Assembly: GCA_050014015.1 (NCBI GenBank)
Contig: JBEKEC010000013.1
Location: 1 to 64,000 of the forward strand
Length of the DNA stretch: 64,000 nucleotides
Direction: 5' to 3'
Source: PALSA-1353 sp050014015
GTDB lineage: Bacteria > Planctomycetota > Phycisphaerae > Tepidisphaerales > Tepidisphaeraceae
Every line of letters starts with the position of its first letter. Positions within the stretch are counted from its first letter, which is position 1. A model generated the notes under the pieces. That model ran no database searches and had not been told where the DNA came from. It worked only from the letters and a program-made list of their open reading frames with translations. Shown one piece after another: positions 8,686 to 18,688 of the stretch. The position numbers were made by a program, and so were the translations under genes.

Positions 8686-11600
8686 CTATTCGTCGAAAAC
8701 AGCCCGGTCAAATTCCACCTTCAGCCAAACATCAAACTTGTTGATTGGCTTCAAGGCGTCTCCCGGCGAATGCAGCTTTACAAAGTAACAACTCCCGCCG
8801 TTGACTCCGATCCCCTTGTTCCTCTGTTGACGCGCCAATTCCAGGATATGCCACGGGCCACCGCTCTCGGTCAGACTTACCGCCACGTTCCCGTTATCCG
8901 CATCGTTCAAATTGGCGTAAAATTGAAGTTTGATCTGCCCCCCCCTCAATCGCGTTGGAGCAGTGACCGGATCGTCGATCGTTTGAGTCTTGGCGCCGGG
9001 CCCAAACGAGACGTAATTCAACTGATCCCGCAGAAATCCAACATCCTTGGAGATTTCGTCCGTCAGACCGGGGGGAATATTCCCGTCGTTGTCCTTCGCC
9101 AGCGAGATCTTGCATTGGGCGTTCGGATCCTCGAGAAATTCCACCCAATCCAACATTCGCTTGAGTCTGGCCACCTCGTCCGTCGGAAGACTCGTCAAGG
9201 CATCCTTCAGCGGATGGTCGTCCGGAACCTGCGCAGTCAGACTTTTTAGAATTGCGTCGCAATTCGTCAGGTCCTCCTGCGAGGCCTCCGTGGTTTGATC
9301 AGCCCCGAATCTTATCGGGAATTTCATTTCCGCAATGCTTGCCTTCCTGTCGGCGACTTCCGCTTCGCACTTTTGGCGGAAATCTTCCTTAAGCACCCGC
9401 GCCGCCGCGAGCCAATAATCCGAGGCGTAATCATTTCCGCTCAGGTCCTTCCCCGGCGATTCCAGAACATTCCATGCCTCCGGGCTCAATTTGTTGATTG
9501 CCGCGTCGCGAACGCTGCCTGATCCGTCAATCGCCTCCCATATTTGAACCAATTTCTTGGTCCTCCCGGGCAAAACATCTCCCGTCAACGCCTCTTCGCC
9601 CGCTTTTGTCGCGTCCTGCTCGACATTGATCGGAGATGCCAGCCAGTTCGGTGAATTGTCCGCCGACAAAGGACTCAACGCGCCGTCCACCTGCCTGCCC
9701 AGAATTTTGAGCGCGCCGTTGATGTCCGCCGACAAGTCCGCTCCCTTGGGCGCCTTGATCTCCCCCACAAGCGCTTGTCCGGGCCTTATTCTCAGCGCGG
9801 ACTCCCAGGCGTGCGCATAATTGCGAAGAAACTTCGTCAGCGACTCCTGATACCGCCTGATTCGAGACTGCAAATCGTCGTTGTCGGAAGGCGGTAACTC
9901 CGTCGAGGAAGGCTCCGCAGCAACTAAATCCGACCAGCACTGGATAACCCCTTTCACCGCTTGAGAATTGTATTTGTTTTGGAACGGGTTCTCGTCATCA
10001 GCCAGAGGATCGTTATAAAGAACCGGCGCCTGCGTTGTATCGATTGCCTGCTCCCCGACGATTTGGGCCCAGGTCTCCGCCGTCGGGGAAGGGTCAGGCA
10101 ATGCACTGGCAAAAAGCCTCACCAGCGACTGATTCGCCCAACCGTCAACCGCGGCCTGGCATACGACGTTCGCCGATTTGTCCACCGACGGAGCGTCCGA
10201 CGCCCAATTCGTATTCAGATTTTTTATCGTCTTGGCGCGCTCGTCCTGTATCTTCTTCACCGCTTTGGGAAGTTGCGACATCGTCGTCGTCGCGATATGC
10301 ACGGGATTTCCCAGGAACGCGAGCGTCTGAGCGTACCATGCGTCGCGTATTTCGAATTCCCAATTCGCCGTTTCCGCCGACCGCGGACCCAGTAAATCTC
10401 TGTCCAGCGTTTCAAGCATCCCCTGTTGATCCGAATACCGCGACTTGGCCTGCTTATCCTTCAAGGTCTGCAATTGCAATTCGATTTGCTTGGCGATACT
10501 CCGAACGTCCTGGCCCGCCACATCGTTGCTCGACGAAGTTCCGTTCACGCCCGTGTATGCCAACGAATCGCTCAGCCACGCCGCGGTCTGATTCGCCTGA
10601 TTCCGACAGCCCGAATAAACGCTCCACAAAGAATTGCCTCCGCCCTTGGGGGTCAGTTGCGGCTGAAGTTTCAGGGATGGATCGAGCTTTTTCGTCAACG
10701 CATCGACGCTCCCCGAAAACTGCGTCCACGAATTCAATTGGGATTTCGGGTCCGACACCGCGCCCGCCGGCGAATGGAGAAACGCCTGCTCCCTCGTCTC
10801 GAATTCATTCAAACTTCCGATGAGATCGTCCAGCTGCTGAATCGGAACCATCGACGTCTGCTCCGCGTAGAGTTCCAGAGCCACGATCGCGGAGTTGGCG
10901 GCCTGAGCGAACCTCGGCCCACCGTCACGCCAAATACCCGCGGGATTCCATACCCCGCTTTTTGAGTCCCCCGAACAGAAATAATCCCACGATTCTTGCG
11001 CAACCTGATACCACGGATCGTTGCCCAAATCGCGTTTGGCGGTTCCATCGAATCGCAAAAGCGAAAATAGCGCCTTTAGGTCCGGCTTGGACTTCTCAGG
11101 GTCCGATATGTTTCCCTGGGTTTTGCTCAGCCACGCCTCCAACACGATGATCTGATGCAGTCCATCCAGACCGATGCTTTGTGCCGCATCCGAATTTGCC
11201 GGCTCGTGAACGGCCGTTTGCGGCCAATAACACGACGGGTTCTCCTCAAGTTTGTCGCGCGATTGCTCGAACAGAGGCTGAACGAAGCATCGTTCATAAA
11301 TTAACCGATGCGCCAGCTTCCGGTCCGTATCGACGTCTCCCAGAAAGCTCGCCGGAATTGCGAACACCACCGAATCGCCGACTTTTGTCTTACAGAGGGA
11401 CAGGTTTTCTCGGAAGATCGGAAGTTTAATGGAGTCATCCCCGTCCGCACTACTCCATCGAAGCGAATCCACATTGGGATTGCCCTCCGCATCCCATTTA
11501 ATCTGTTTGTCCCAGAAATCCTCATATTTGCCAACGCTTTGATCGAGCTTCAGATAGCCGAACACGGTAAACACGCCGACCGCCACACACGCCGCAAACC

Positions 11601-12888
11601 CTGCCGAGAGAACCGCGATCTTTTGTCCGCGCAGGCGCTGGTCCGGGTTCTTAGTCGTACTGGACGTCACCAAGCCCTTCTCGCGGAATATCTTCTCGAT
11701 GAACAAATCCTTCAGAAAATACGATTTGTTCTTTTCCCAGACTCGCTTTTCCGCGGGCAACTCCGCCGGCGATACGCCCAACGCGTTGGCCAGGTCCGAA
11801 TCCAGCGGAGGCCCTTCTCGTACCGCCGAAGTGAAGTAAATCCCCCTCAGAAAAAGCGGATTCGCCGACCAGTCGCTCGGCATGAAAACCGTTTCCAGGT
11901 ACGTCCGCAGCTTCGAACCAAGCCGCGCCAGTTGTTCCGGAAACGCATACAGCGAGTCAACCTTGTCAATCCGCCGGGGCCGATCTTCCGGTGTCTTCGG
12001 ATCCGTCAGCAGGAAACTTCGCCGTTTCTTCACCGTCGCGATCAGCGTCTCCAGATATTTTTCAACCTGATCCGCCTCAAACGGCGCATTCAAGGACGAC
12101 GGATTCGACCATCCGAATATCTGATTCGGCAATGAGGTATCGCTAAAGTTGTAAAAATATTCGCGAAACCCGTCAATCGTGTCGCTCTTGGTGATGATCA
12201 CATATACCGGAAAGCGGATCGACAGAATTCGCTGAATGAATTCGAATTGCTGCGCGATCAGTTCCGCCTTCTCCTTCAACGCATCGTCGCTGTCCGTGAG
12301 CAGTGAAAGCGCCGGAATCGCCAGGACCATTCCATTGATGGGAACCGAAGGCCGATTCCGGCGAATCCTCTGCAGAAAATCCTGGAACTCGTCCGCCTTG
12401 TCGCGATCAGTCAGCAACGCACCCGCCGTATCCAGGAGCACAGCCTTGCTGGCGAACCACCAGTCCATTCCGGCCGTTCCACCCTCGCCAGCATCCAGGT
12501 CATTCATGCCCGGCGGAAATCCTATGTTGGAGTGCCTGATTGCATAAGTCTTCCCCGCGCCCGGCTCGCCAACCATGAGATACCAGGGGATGTCATACAG
12601 ATTTTTCCCGGTCTTGCGAAATACCTCCATTCCACTTTGGAATTTTGATCCGACGTCGCCTTTCAGCGATGCCGCCAGGTGAGCCGATTTTCTGCTTCGC
12701 TGCCATCTCAGGTATTCGAAAAATGCCAGCAGCACCAGCCCAAGCACCACCACGCCCAGCCCGAGCGCGATCCACCGGTAGTTACGTGAAACCCACGCCA
12801 GCGCCGCCACGCCGCCGCCCACAGCCACGACGCCGCCGCCCGACGCTCTCCCGCTCAGTAATTGGCCAATGCCCTGTGTGGACGGCAT
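8686..12888 (-). CDS. tssM: T6SS inner-membrane core protein TssM (IcmF/VasK)
   Basis: 1400 residues, longer than the usual 1100-1200. Membrane helices lie at about 26-60 and 420-445. Between them is a cytoplasmic GTPase-like domain with an intact Walker A, GEPGAGKT, at residues 107-114, followed by GMNDLDAGEGGTAGMDWWF and VLLDTAGALL. The motif YVIITKSDTIDGF is the IcmF-family counterpart of the G4 site. The large C-terminal part would be periplasmic and ends in a domain that in homologues contacts TssJ. AGAGG precedes the ATG by about 9 bases. TssM with TssL and TssJ forms the trans-envelope channel. Gene order tssK-tssL-tssM is the common T6SS arrangement. Confidence 0.93.
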   Translation of the reverse strand: MPSTQGIGQLLSGRASGGGVVAVGGGVAALAWVSRNYRWIALGLGVVVLGLVLLAFFEYLRWQRSRKSAHLAASLKGDVGSKFQSGMEVFRKTGKNLYDIPWYLMVGEPGAGKTYAIRHSNIGFPPGMNDLDAGEGGTAGMDWWFASKAVLLDTAGALLTDRDKADEFQDFLQRIRRNRPSVPINGMVLAIPALSLLTDSDDALKEKAELIAQQFEFIQRILSIRFPVYVIITKSDTIDGFREYFYNFSDTSLPNQIFGWSNPSSLNAPFEADQVEKYLETLIATVKKRRSFLLTDPKTPEDRPRRIDKVDSLYAFPEQLARLGSKLRTYLETVFMPSDWSANPLFLRGIYFTSAVREGPPLDSDLANALGVSPAELPAEKRVWEKNKSYFLKDLFIEKIFREKGLVTSSTTKNPDQRLRGQKIAVLSAGFAACVAVGVFTVFGYLKLDQSVGKYEDFWDKQIKWDAEGNPNVDSLRWSSADGDDSIKLPIFRENLSLCKTKVGDSVVFAIPASFLGDVDTDRKLAHRLIYERCFVQPLFEQSRDKLEENPSCYWPQTAVHEPANSDAAQSIGLDGLHQIIVLEAWLSKTQGNISDPEKSKPDLKALFSLLRFDGTAKRDLGNDPWYQVAQESWDYFCSGDSKSGVWNPAGIWRDGGPRFAQAANSAIVALELYAEQTSMVPIQQLDDLIGSLNEFETREQAFLHSPAGAVSDPKSQLNSWTQFSGSVDALTKKLDPSLKLQPQLTPKGGGNSLWSVYSGCRNQANQTAAWLSDSLAYTGVNGTSSSNDVAGQDVRSIAKQIELQLQTLKDKQAKSRYSDQQGMLETLDRDLLGPRSAETANWEFEIRDAWYAQTLAFLGNPVHIATTTMSQLPKAVKKIQDERAKTIKNLNTNWASDAPSVDKSANVVCQAAVDGWANQSLVRLFASALPDPSPTAETWAQIVGEQAIDTTQAPVLYNDPLADDENPFQNKYNSQAVKGVIQCWSDLVAAEPSSTELPPSDNDDLQSRIRRYQESLTKFLRNYAHAWESALRIRPGQALVGEIKAPKGADLSADINGALKILGRQVDGALSPLSADNSPNWLASPINVEQDATKAGEEALTGDVLPGRTKKLVQIWEAIDGSGSVRDAAINKLSPEAWNVLESPGKDLSGNDYASDYWLAAARVLKEDFRQKCEAEVADRKASIAEMKFPIRFGADQTTEASQEDLTNCDAILKSLTAQVPDDHPLKDALTSLPTDEVARLKRMLDWVEFLEDPNAQCKISLAKDNDGNIPPGLTDEISKDVGFLRDQLNYVSFGPGAKTQTIDDPVTAPTRLRGGQIKLQFYANLNDADNGNVAVSLTESGGPWHILELARQQRNKGIGVNGGSCYFVKLHSPGDALKPINKFDVWLKVEFDRAVFDE

Positions 12889-12941
12889 AAACAGACACCT
12901 CTTGTCACTCGATCTCGGCCGCTCGACGGTCCGCCGAGACT

Positions 12942-13631
12942 CTAATGCGTCTTAAAATAATCGATCACGTGGTGAACATGCGCTTTCAGATCTTTCGTGT
13001 TTTCGTAATACGACACCCAGTTGAAAACCAAAACGATCACGATGAGGCCCAACATGACGATGGTAACCCCAACCAGGCTGGATTTTACCGGCACTTCCAA
13101 CTCACGGGTGTCGACATTCTTGTACGCCTGTTCGAACTCATGCTTTCGCTCTGTCATGTCAATCGATCCGTGCAGTCGCTGCACGGCTTCGTTGATCTTC
13201 CTTTGGATGTAATCCGGATCCTCTTTGAACTCACCGGTAAACCCCAGGCCGAGGCAGGTATAAAAAATGCTCAACCGTTCCGTCGCCGAGTGCGAGGGAT
13301 CCGCCAGCGTATCTTCCAATCCACCCGATCCGCGAAAAAAATCGCTGCCCCCGCCATACAGGGGCGGTTTTTCTTCCTCGGCGAGGTTCGCCCATTTCGG
13401 CATGCACTCCGCCATCAATCCATCGGCAAAAAACAGCAGATGCCGTCTGACCTTTTGATATTGCTCGGTTAAATCGGGATTGCCGGCGGCCGCTTCCCCC
13501 ATCTCCTCGAAAATCGCCCGGATCTTCACCCGTTCTCTTTGCGGATCAAACGCCGGACCCCCCTTCCGCGTCGACCGGTTGATTCGGCAAACCTCCAAAA
13601 ATAAAGGCTCGCACAATTCAAGCAGACCCAT
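12942..13631 (-). CDS. tssL: T6SS inner-membrane protein TssL (DotU/IcmH)
   Basis: 229 residues from the ATG at 13631, chosen because AGGAG lies 7 bases upstream; an ATG at 13682 would extend it without a good ribosome site. The sequence opens MGLLELCEPLFLEVCRI, typical of DotU (the family begins with a helix bundle). It contains YGGGSDFF and YTCLGLGFTGEFKEDP, which match the family's FY.cL.lGF.G.y signature, and ends with a single membrane helix (VGVTIVMLGLIVIVLVFNW) and a short tail. No peptidoglycan-binding extension is present. It partners with TssM directly downstream. Confidence 0.93.
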   Translation of the reverse strand: MGLLELCEPLFLEVCRINRSTRKGGPAFDPQRERVKIRAIFEEMGEAAAGNPDLTEQYQKVRRHLLFFADGLMAECMPKWANLAEEEKPPLYGGGSDFFRGSGGLEDTLADPSHSATERLSIFYTCLGLGFTGEFKEDPDYIQRKINEAVQRLHGSIDMTERKHEFEQAYKNVDTRELEVPVKSSLVGVTIVMLGLIVIVLVFNWVSYYENTKDLKAHVHHVIDYFKTH

Positions 13632-13734
13632 TGCAGAACTCCTAGACACGATGGCCATTGGCGTCGATATGCCCGAAATCAATCCGCCAACCGCGCGGTC
13701 GGAATCCCGGCAATCATGCCATCTTTCGATTCTG

Positions 13735-15132
13735 TTACTCTGACGATGGCAAGGTCATGTACAACGCCAACTCATAATCCGTCGTCGTCATGTCCGGCCA
13801 ACGTGCCACCATCTTCCGCTCCGTCCGGATCTTATCCCACATCCGGGCCGCCGGTGGGTCGTCCGCGCCCCGGTAAATCCGGAAAAAATGACGATTCGGC
13901 TTGTACGACAACTCCGGTGGCAGAAACTTTTCGTATTGCAGCTTCAGTCCCCAGGATGTGCTGTTGGATTCTTCGCGAGACATCAACTTAAACCGGCTCC
14001 GGTCCGTCACCAAACGCTCCAGCACCGCCGGTTCCACTTTCGTATCTATCACCAGATAATACTCATTCGGCTTCGTCAGATGGTCCTGGCTTAGCTCCGC
14101 GATCCGAAGTCGACTCCCATCCGCGATGAACTTAGCAACCAGCGGCTCCCGGTCACCCGACATCGCCACGGTGTTTCTCAACTGCTTAAAGAGGCCCTGA
14201 AAACTCAGGCCTAAATTGTCATGATTGTAACCGGCGCAGTCGGCGTATTCAGGACGGCCCGGATAAAACGCCGCCAATTCACCTTGCAGGCTCGACAATT
14301 CCAGGTAGTAATCAAATGGCGTCACCGCCGGAGCTCGCGCAAGACAAGCCAGCTTCGTGGAATATGAATTCAGTATCTTCAATCGCTCCCACCGCTCGAA
14401 CTGTATCCCCAATGACAGGTTGCTGATGTTCGCGCCCAATGACCTCAGTTGCGCGTACAATTGCCGACGTGATACTTCGATCAAATTGACAATGTCTCGA
14501 ACCGATTCCTGAAGCGGTGGATGACCGCTGGCAAGCAGGCATGGTGGAATGTAGTCCGCATCCCGACGGGGCGATAGCCCGCCTTCATTCGTCGGATTGG
14601 GTCGAACCTTCAGTAACGGCAACACGTCCAGGTCCGTCATTTCGTCGGTGCTCAATTGCAGTCTGGCGTTGATTTTCCGGACATGAATCGGTTGCTCATT
14701 CCTTCCGTTGTTTTCGTCGAGACAGTTGATCTCCGCCACGCGAAACATCCGTGCCGTGCGGTAATCCTCTCGTCCGCCGAAGTCGATGACATTGGCGCGC
14801 GCCGATTGCCACAACGGAACCGCAAGGCAAATCGTCAGCGGCTCCGTCGTCGTGTTAAATGCTTCCTCGATGTTAAGCGATGGCAAATCACAGTTTTCCG
14901 GGAACGAAACAAATCCGCCTCCCGGCGTTACCGCCCTGAGCTGCTCAAATCGAACCGACAGATTTTCCAATGCTTCTTCGTCCAGATGCGCGCTGATCAC
15001 CCCATATGGGTATGAACAGCCATGACGCCGCTCCGTCACCAACGAGTCCTGAATATACCTCTGCATCGCCTGCAAATGCTGCGGGCGAAGAAACAATCCC
15101 TCATGCCAATGCACGGCAACTGGTGTGCCCAT
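13735..15132 (-). CDS. tssK: T6SS baseplate-membrane adaptor TssK (ImpJ/VasE)
   Basis: 465 residues, normal length for TssK. The N-terminus has the diagnostic HWHEGLFLRPQHLQ followed by the family's double-beta-sandwich shoulder and C-terminal head region (YFRIYRG-type segment reads HFFRIYRGADDPP). TssK trimers connect the phage-like baseplate to the TssL/TssM membrane complex. It sits between the unknown 286-residue protein (13-base gap) and tssL on the same strand. Confidence 0.93.
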   Translation of the reverse strand: MGTPVAVHWHEGLFLRPQHLQAMQRYIQDSLVTERRHGCSYPYGVISAHLDEEALENLSVRFEQLRAVTPGGGFVSFPENCDLPSLNIEEAFNTTTEPLTICLAVPLWQSARANVIDFGGREDYRTARMFRVAEINCLDENNGRNEQPIHVRKINARLQLSTDEMTDLDVLPLLKVRPNPTNEGGLSPRRDADYIPPCLLASGHPPLQESVRDIVNLIEVSRRQLYAQLRSLGANISNLSLGIQFERWERLKILNSYSTKLACLARAPAVTPFDYYLELSSLQGELAAFYPGRPEYADCAGYNHDNLGLSFQGLFKQLRNTVAMSGDREPLVAKFIADGSRLRIAELSQDHLTKPNEYYLVIDTKVEPAVLERLVTDRSRFKLMSREESNSTSWGLKLQYEKFLPPELSYKPNRHFFRIYRGADDPPAARMWDKIRTERKMVARWPDMTTTDYELALYMTLPSSE

Positions 15133-15145
15133 TGGTCTATCTCGA

Positions 15146-16006
15146 CTACAAATCCTTTAAGATTTGTCTGAAAATGGCGACAATCTGATCGTCAAATTGT
15201 TCCTGATCCCGACCGCCGCACAATTCAATGTATCGATCCCAGACATCCTTGAATTTACCTGGAAACATTCCCCATTTGCCCTGAACGCCTTCCTCAATCG
15301 CCGATGGGCATCGAGTTTGGGAAAATCTTCGCGCAAACGCGGGGATACTGCTTAGTAGTTTTACGAGTCGGTTTTTCAGCAAAACCAACTGATCCTGAAG
15401 GTCGACTTTGCACTTCCCCAGCGCCGCATCATTCTCCCCAGCCCAAATATACCGGCCGATCAACTCCCTGATTAGCGGAGATCCCCCTTCGCTGCGGTAA
15501 TTCCTCCAGCATGGCGAAACGAATTCCTCCGTGGCTATAACCTGTTCCGCCAACATGAGAAAAACGTCCAAGAGCCGCTGGATCGCCAAATTCGAGTCTT
15601 TCAGATTTGTCCCATTGCGACGGAATACGCTGGCGACTTCCCGGACCCGTTGTTCCTGTCCCACCCCGCCGGAACCGAGAACTCCCCCCTTCACCAGCAT
15701 CTGTCTGATCTCGTTCTGTTGCCCGTTGGACAACCGCAAGAACCCACTGACCAGCGCCGTAACCAATACCGGAATATCGTTTGGGTCAATGCGGTTTGAA
15801 GACTTTGATTCGCTGTTGACGATCTCCCCCCAAACCGGGAAATGCCTCGACACCGTTTCCAAAAATCGATCCCGCTCGTCCGGTAACATCCCCTTGGTCT
15901 CATCCTCAAGAGCCGCGCGAACCGTCACGCGCCGATCGTTCGCGTCATCCCCACATCGAGCTACCACCATTCGGAGCCTTTGAGCAACTGTCGTGGCATT
16001 TGACAT
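15146..16006 (-). CDS. Unknown protein, first gene of the T6SS-like operon
   Basis: 286 residues from the ATG at 16006 (MSNATTVAQRLRM); an upstream in-frame start at 16042 is possible. Predominantly helical and polar, with no signal peptide or membrane helix and no motif I can assign. It contains a Gly-rich loop (GGVLGSGGVGQEQRV) and conserved-looking Trp/Cys residues (CWRNYRSEGGSPLIREL). Being first in the tssK-tssL-tssM operon it is probably a cytoplasmic component or chaperone of this T6SS variant, but that rests on position alone. Confidence 0.7.
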   Translation of the reverse strand: MSNATTVAQRLRMVVARCGDDANDRRVTVRAALEDETKGMLPDERDRFLETVSRHFPVWGEIVNSESKSSNRIDPNDIPVLVTALVSGFLRLSNGQQNEIRQMLVKGGVLGSGGVGQEQRVREVASVFRRNGTNLKDSNLAIQRLLDVFLMLAEQVIATEEFVSPCWRNYRSEGGSPLIRELIGRYIWAGENDAALGKCKVDLQDQLVLLKNRLVKLLSSIPAFARRFSQTRCPSAIEEGVQGKWGMFPGKFKDVWDRYIELCGGRDQEQFDDQIVAIFRQILKDL

Positions 16007-16570
16007 AACAATCCAATTCCGCGTTCGGCTTCTCAAACGCAAAATCCCATTAGATCAGATTTTGCATCCCAAAATTACCCAATGCCAAGCGCATTTACGC
16101 GCGACAAAAAGCGCGCTCACCGACTGCAATCCCATCGTCTGCATATCTGACTGCGGAGATTGGCGCGGTCCCAAAAAGCAAGTAATTAATTACCAGAAAC
16201 GTACCTGCGATGTCAATTAATTTCCGTGCTCCGCTGCTTAGCATCGCGCCATTCGGCCGCCGACGTTACGCATCAGTAGACCGAGTGCACGAGTGATTGA
16301 AAACCGGACTAAACTTGACAAACACCGCAAAGATCGAAGATTATTCCGCTCTGGCACTAATGGTGCTCAAGATTCTGTATGAACGGACTTTGCGGCATCG
16401 TCGCAAGTTGGCCCCATAATGCGGTGACGCCGGTGGAACCAGCCCCAATGACAATCGACTAATAGGGACTGCTTGGGTTTGGAAGTCCTCCTCGGTGTTT
16501 GAAGCTCAGCGTGGTGATTCTGTGGTGAGCGCGATCCCCGCTTGGCATTTCTTTGCTCGGAAACCAAATT
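16007..16570. other. Divergent intergenic region between the two T6SS-like transcription units
   Basis: 564 bases separate the leftward operon from the rightward kinase-like gene, so promoters for both must lie here. I see no convincing sigma-70 box pair or operator palindrome. An open frame on the minus strand (about 16367-16906) overlaps the start of the real rightward gene and looks like a shadow. Confidence 0.5.
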
Positions 16571-18634
16571 ATGGCCCTGCCGGATACAGCTTTGGCGGCA
16601 TTTGAACTGCCCGAGGAATATGCCTCGGTTCCAATCCACGGCGTGTCCGACTCTCCTTTGAGTATTTGCGCCGTCGTCACCCGCAAACCCGACCCGGTCG
16701 CTGGCCATTTCGTAGTCCTTCGCAGCGCCCTCGACGCCAGGATTCTGCTCGGTTGCCTCCTCGATCACGGAGGAAGGGTTCATCAATGGCTCGAAATCTG
16801 GATTCAAGACATCCCCGGCTTCCTTCTCGGCGCCGCCCAGGGCAGCCGTCTGGAAGTTCTCAACAACCGAATCCTTGACGAGCGATGGAAACTCCTGGTT
16901 CAACAATTCTCTTCCGCCGACCGCGGCACCCTCTACATTACAGGCTGGGAGATCAGCAATCCGCCCCCTACCTATCTGGATCTCGACTCGCTTTGCTTGG
17001 TTCCAATTCCGGCGACCGACTCCGATCCCTGGGTTCTATGCAAAGATGATTCTCTTCTCGCCGCCCACGGTCTTCCCACCTATTCCATGACGGTCCACAG
17101 GTATCTTCACCAGCCGAGTCATGCGGACAAGGCGCTTTTCATCCCGGTCAATCCCGACAGTCCGCGAAACGGCAATACGCTTGAACTCAAATCGATCCTC
17201 TCCGAAAAGCAACTCATCCCGTTCAACCCGTCCGCCGGACACCTGCTGGTTCGACGACGTTCCCTGTTTACGCTGGAGAACGTAATCGACCGACTTGGCG
17301 GCGTCGAATGGACCGGAATCCCTCACGGACGAACCAAGTTGAAAATTGGATCCCTGTCCATGGAAGATGACCAGGCAATCCTGGGCGCGGGGTGGATGTT
17401 CGCCGGCAACCACGGCCGCATCGGTAGATTCTGCGAAACCTTCCATCTCAAAATACGCCTTCTCCTTGAGCTCGTCGACAGCGTTCGCACCTTCGTCAAA
17501 CGCAGCCAGCGTCCACTGTTCAATCTCTCACCCGACAGCTTCGAAGTCGAAGTAATCAACGGCTACCGGGGAATGCCCTTCCTCTGGACCGTCGGAGCCA
17601 ATCTGACGGACGGTGGGAATGCCATAGAAGTCAAGATCCCATTCGGCGATACAACCTACTACTTGCCTGCCGAGCCACGAATGAGCACGTACAGACCTCA
17701 GGCCGCCGGCCAGATCATTAGCGGCCGCGGAACATTTCAAATCCAACGCTTCGTCCCCAACCCCTCGGGAATGACGGTCATCGAAGGAAGATTCTCCACC
17801 AACGAAGACATCAGCACCATCTCGATCAGCGACATGATTTGCATGGCGCCCTGGATTTCCGGTGCGAAACTCAGTTTATACGCCCGCTGCATATCGCAAT
17901 CGGGAATTCAATTCGGCGAGCTGCAACTTCGGACCATGCCTCAACGGTTTAGCGATGAGCTCTCCAAAAAGCTTCAGGATGCCGAAGGGGTTGAACTGCG
18001 GGAAGTGCAGTTTGAAATCCTGCCGCTTCTCAGCACCCCCTGCGATCTTTACTCGCTGGGGGTGCTGGCCACGCGTCTGTTCCTTGTCAACCCCCAAAAC
18101 CGATCGGGATCGACAAGCTTGAATGTGGCCAAAGGCGAGGTGGCCGCGTTGGCACGCTGCTTCAGCAGCAACCCCGATTCCGCCGAACCTGCCGCCGCGC
18201 CTCCCGCTAAACAAGCCGCCGCTCCCGTGGGCGAAGCCCCGGCTCCAGCCGGCGAAGCGGACGCGATTATTCGACGCCGCGAGCGTCTCAGAAACATCTT
18301 CACGAATCACCCTCAGCAGCAGAGATTTCGCGATGCCCTTGGTCCCCATCGCCTCGTCGACGAGGAGCTTACGCCGGATCAGGCGTTCGCAATGCTGCCC
18401 GACGAACTCTGGTATGACCTGCTCTCCGTCATCATTCGAATGTCTCCCGAATGCACCCGAGACGGGTTCTGCAAAAACTATGGCGACGCCCGGCCTTCCG
18501 CGCTCCATCGAGTTTTCGACTCCGCTCTTGCCGAGCTTGAATCTCTGCTGATTCGCTCCCGAAGCCTTTTGCTCATCGACTGGACTTCCAATCGCGAAAT
18601 ACAACTGGTCATCGAAAACATTCGCCACCGTTGA
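16571..18634 (+). CDS. Highly degenerate kinase-fold protein linked to the T6SS-like locus
   Basis: 687 residues from the ATG at 16571. The N-terminal 150 residues are unrecognised (LPEEYASVPIHGV onwards). Around residue 315 PLFNLSPDSFEV occupies the place of a kinase catalytic loop (compare HGNLKPSNIL) with His and Asp lost. Near residue 490 PCDLYSLGVLATRLFL matches the kinase motif 'sDvYSLGvllyeLL' of the F helix. A long beta-rich insert separates the two. The C-terminus has a Pro/Ala linker and a helical domain (RRRERLRNIFTNHPQQQRF). It is probably a catalytically dead kinase scaffold. It diverges from the TssK operon and precedes the lipoprotein gene. Confidence 0.6.
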   Translation: MALPDTALAAFELPEEYASVPIHGVSDSPLSICAVVTRKPDPVAGHFVVLRSALDARILLGCLLDHGGRVHQWLEIWIQDIPGFLLGAAQGSRLEVLNNRILDERWKLLVQQFSSADRGTLYITGWEISNPPPTYLDLDSLCLVPIPATDSDPWVLCKDDSLLAAHGLPTYSMTVHRYLHQPSHADKALFIPVNPDSPRNGNTLELKSILSEKQLIPFNPSAGHLLVRRRSLFTLENVIDRLGGVEWTGIPHGRTKLKIGSLSMEDDQAILGAGWMFAGNHGRIGRFCETFHLKIRLLLELVDSVRTFVKRSQRPLFNLSPDSFEVEVINGYRGMPFLWTVGANLTDGGNAIEVKIPFGDTTYYLPAEPRMSTYRPQAAGQIISGRGTFQIQRFVPNPSGMTVIEGRFSTNEDISTISISDMICMAPWISGAKLSLYARCISQSGIQFGELQLRTMPQRFSDELSKKLQDAEGVELREVQFEILPLLSTPCDLYSLGVLATRLFLVNPQNRSGSTSLNVAKGEVAALARCFSSNPDSAEPAAAPPAKQAAAPVGEAPAPAGEADAIIRRRERLRNIFTNHPQQQRFRDALGPHRLVDEELTPDQAFAMLPDELWYDLLSVIIRMSPECTRDGFCKNYGDARPSALHRVFDSALAELESLLIRSRSLLLIDWTSNREIQLVIENIRHR

Positions 18635-18688
18635 CGCAAAAGCTAAGATCAATGTGATCACGACCAAACGTTATTGCGAGGTATGACT

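Noticed and set aside
16367..16906. 179-codon minus-strand ORF in the divergent intergenic region
   Set aside because: More than half is antisense to the start of the kinase-like gene; no ribosome site or domain.
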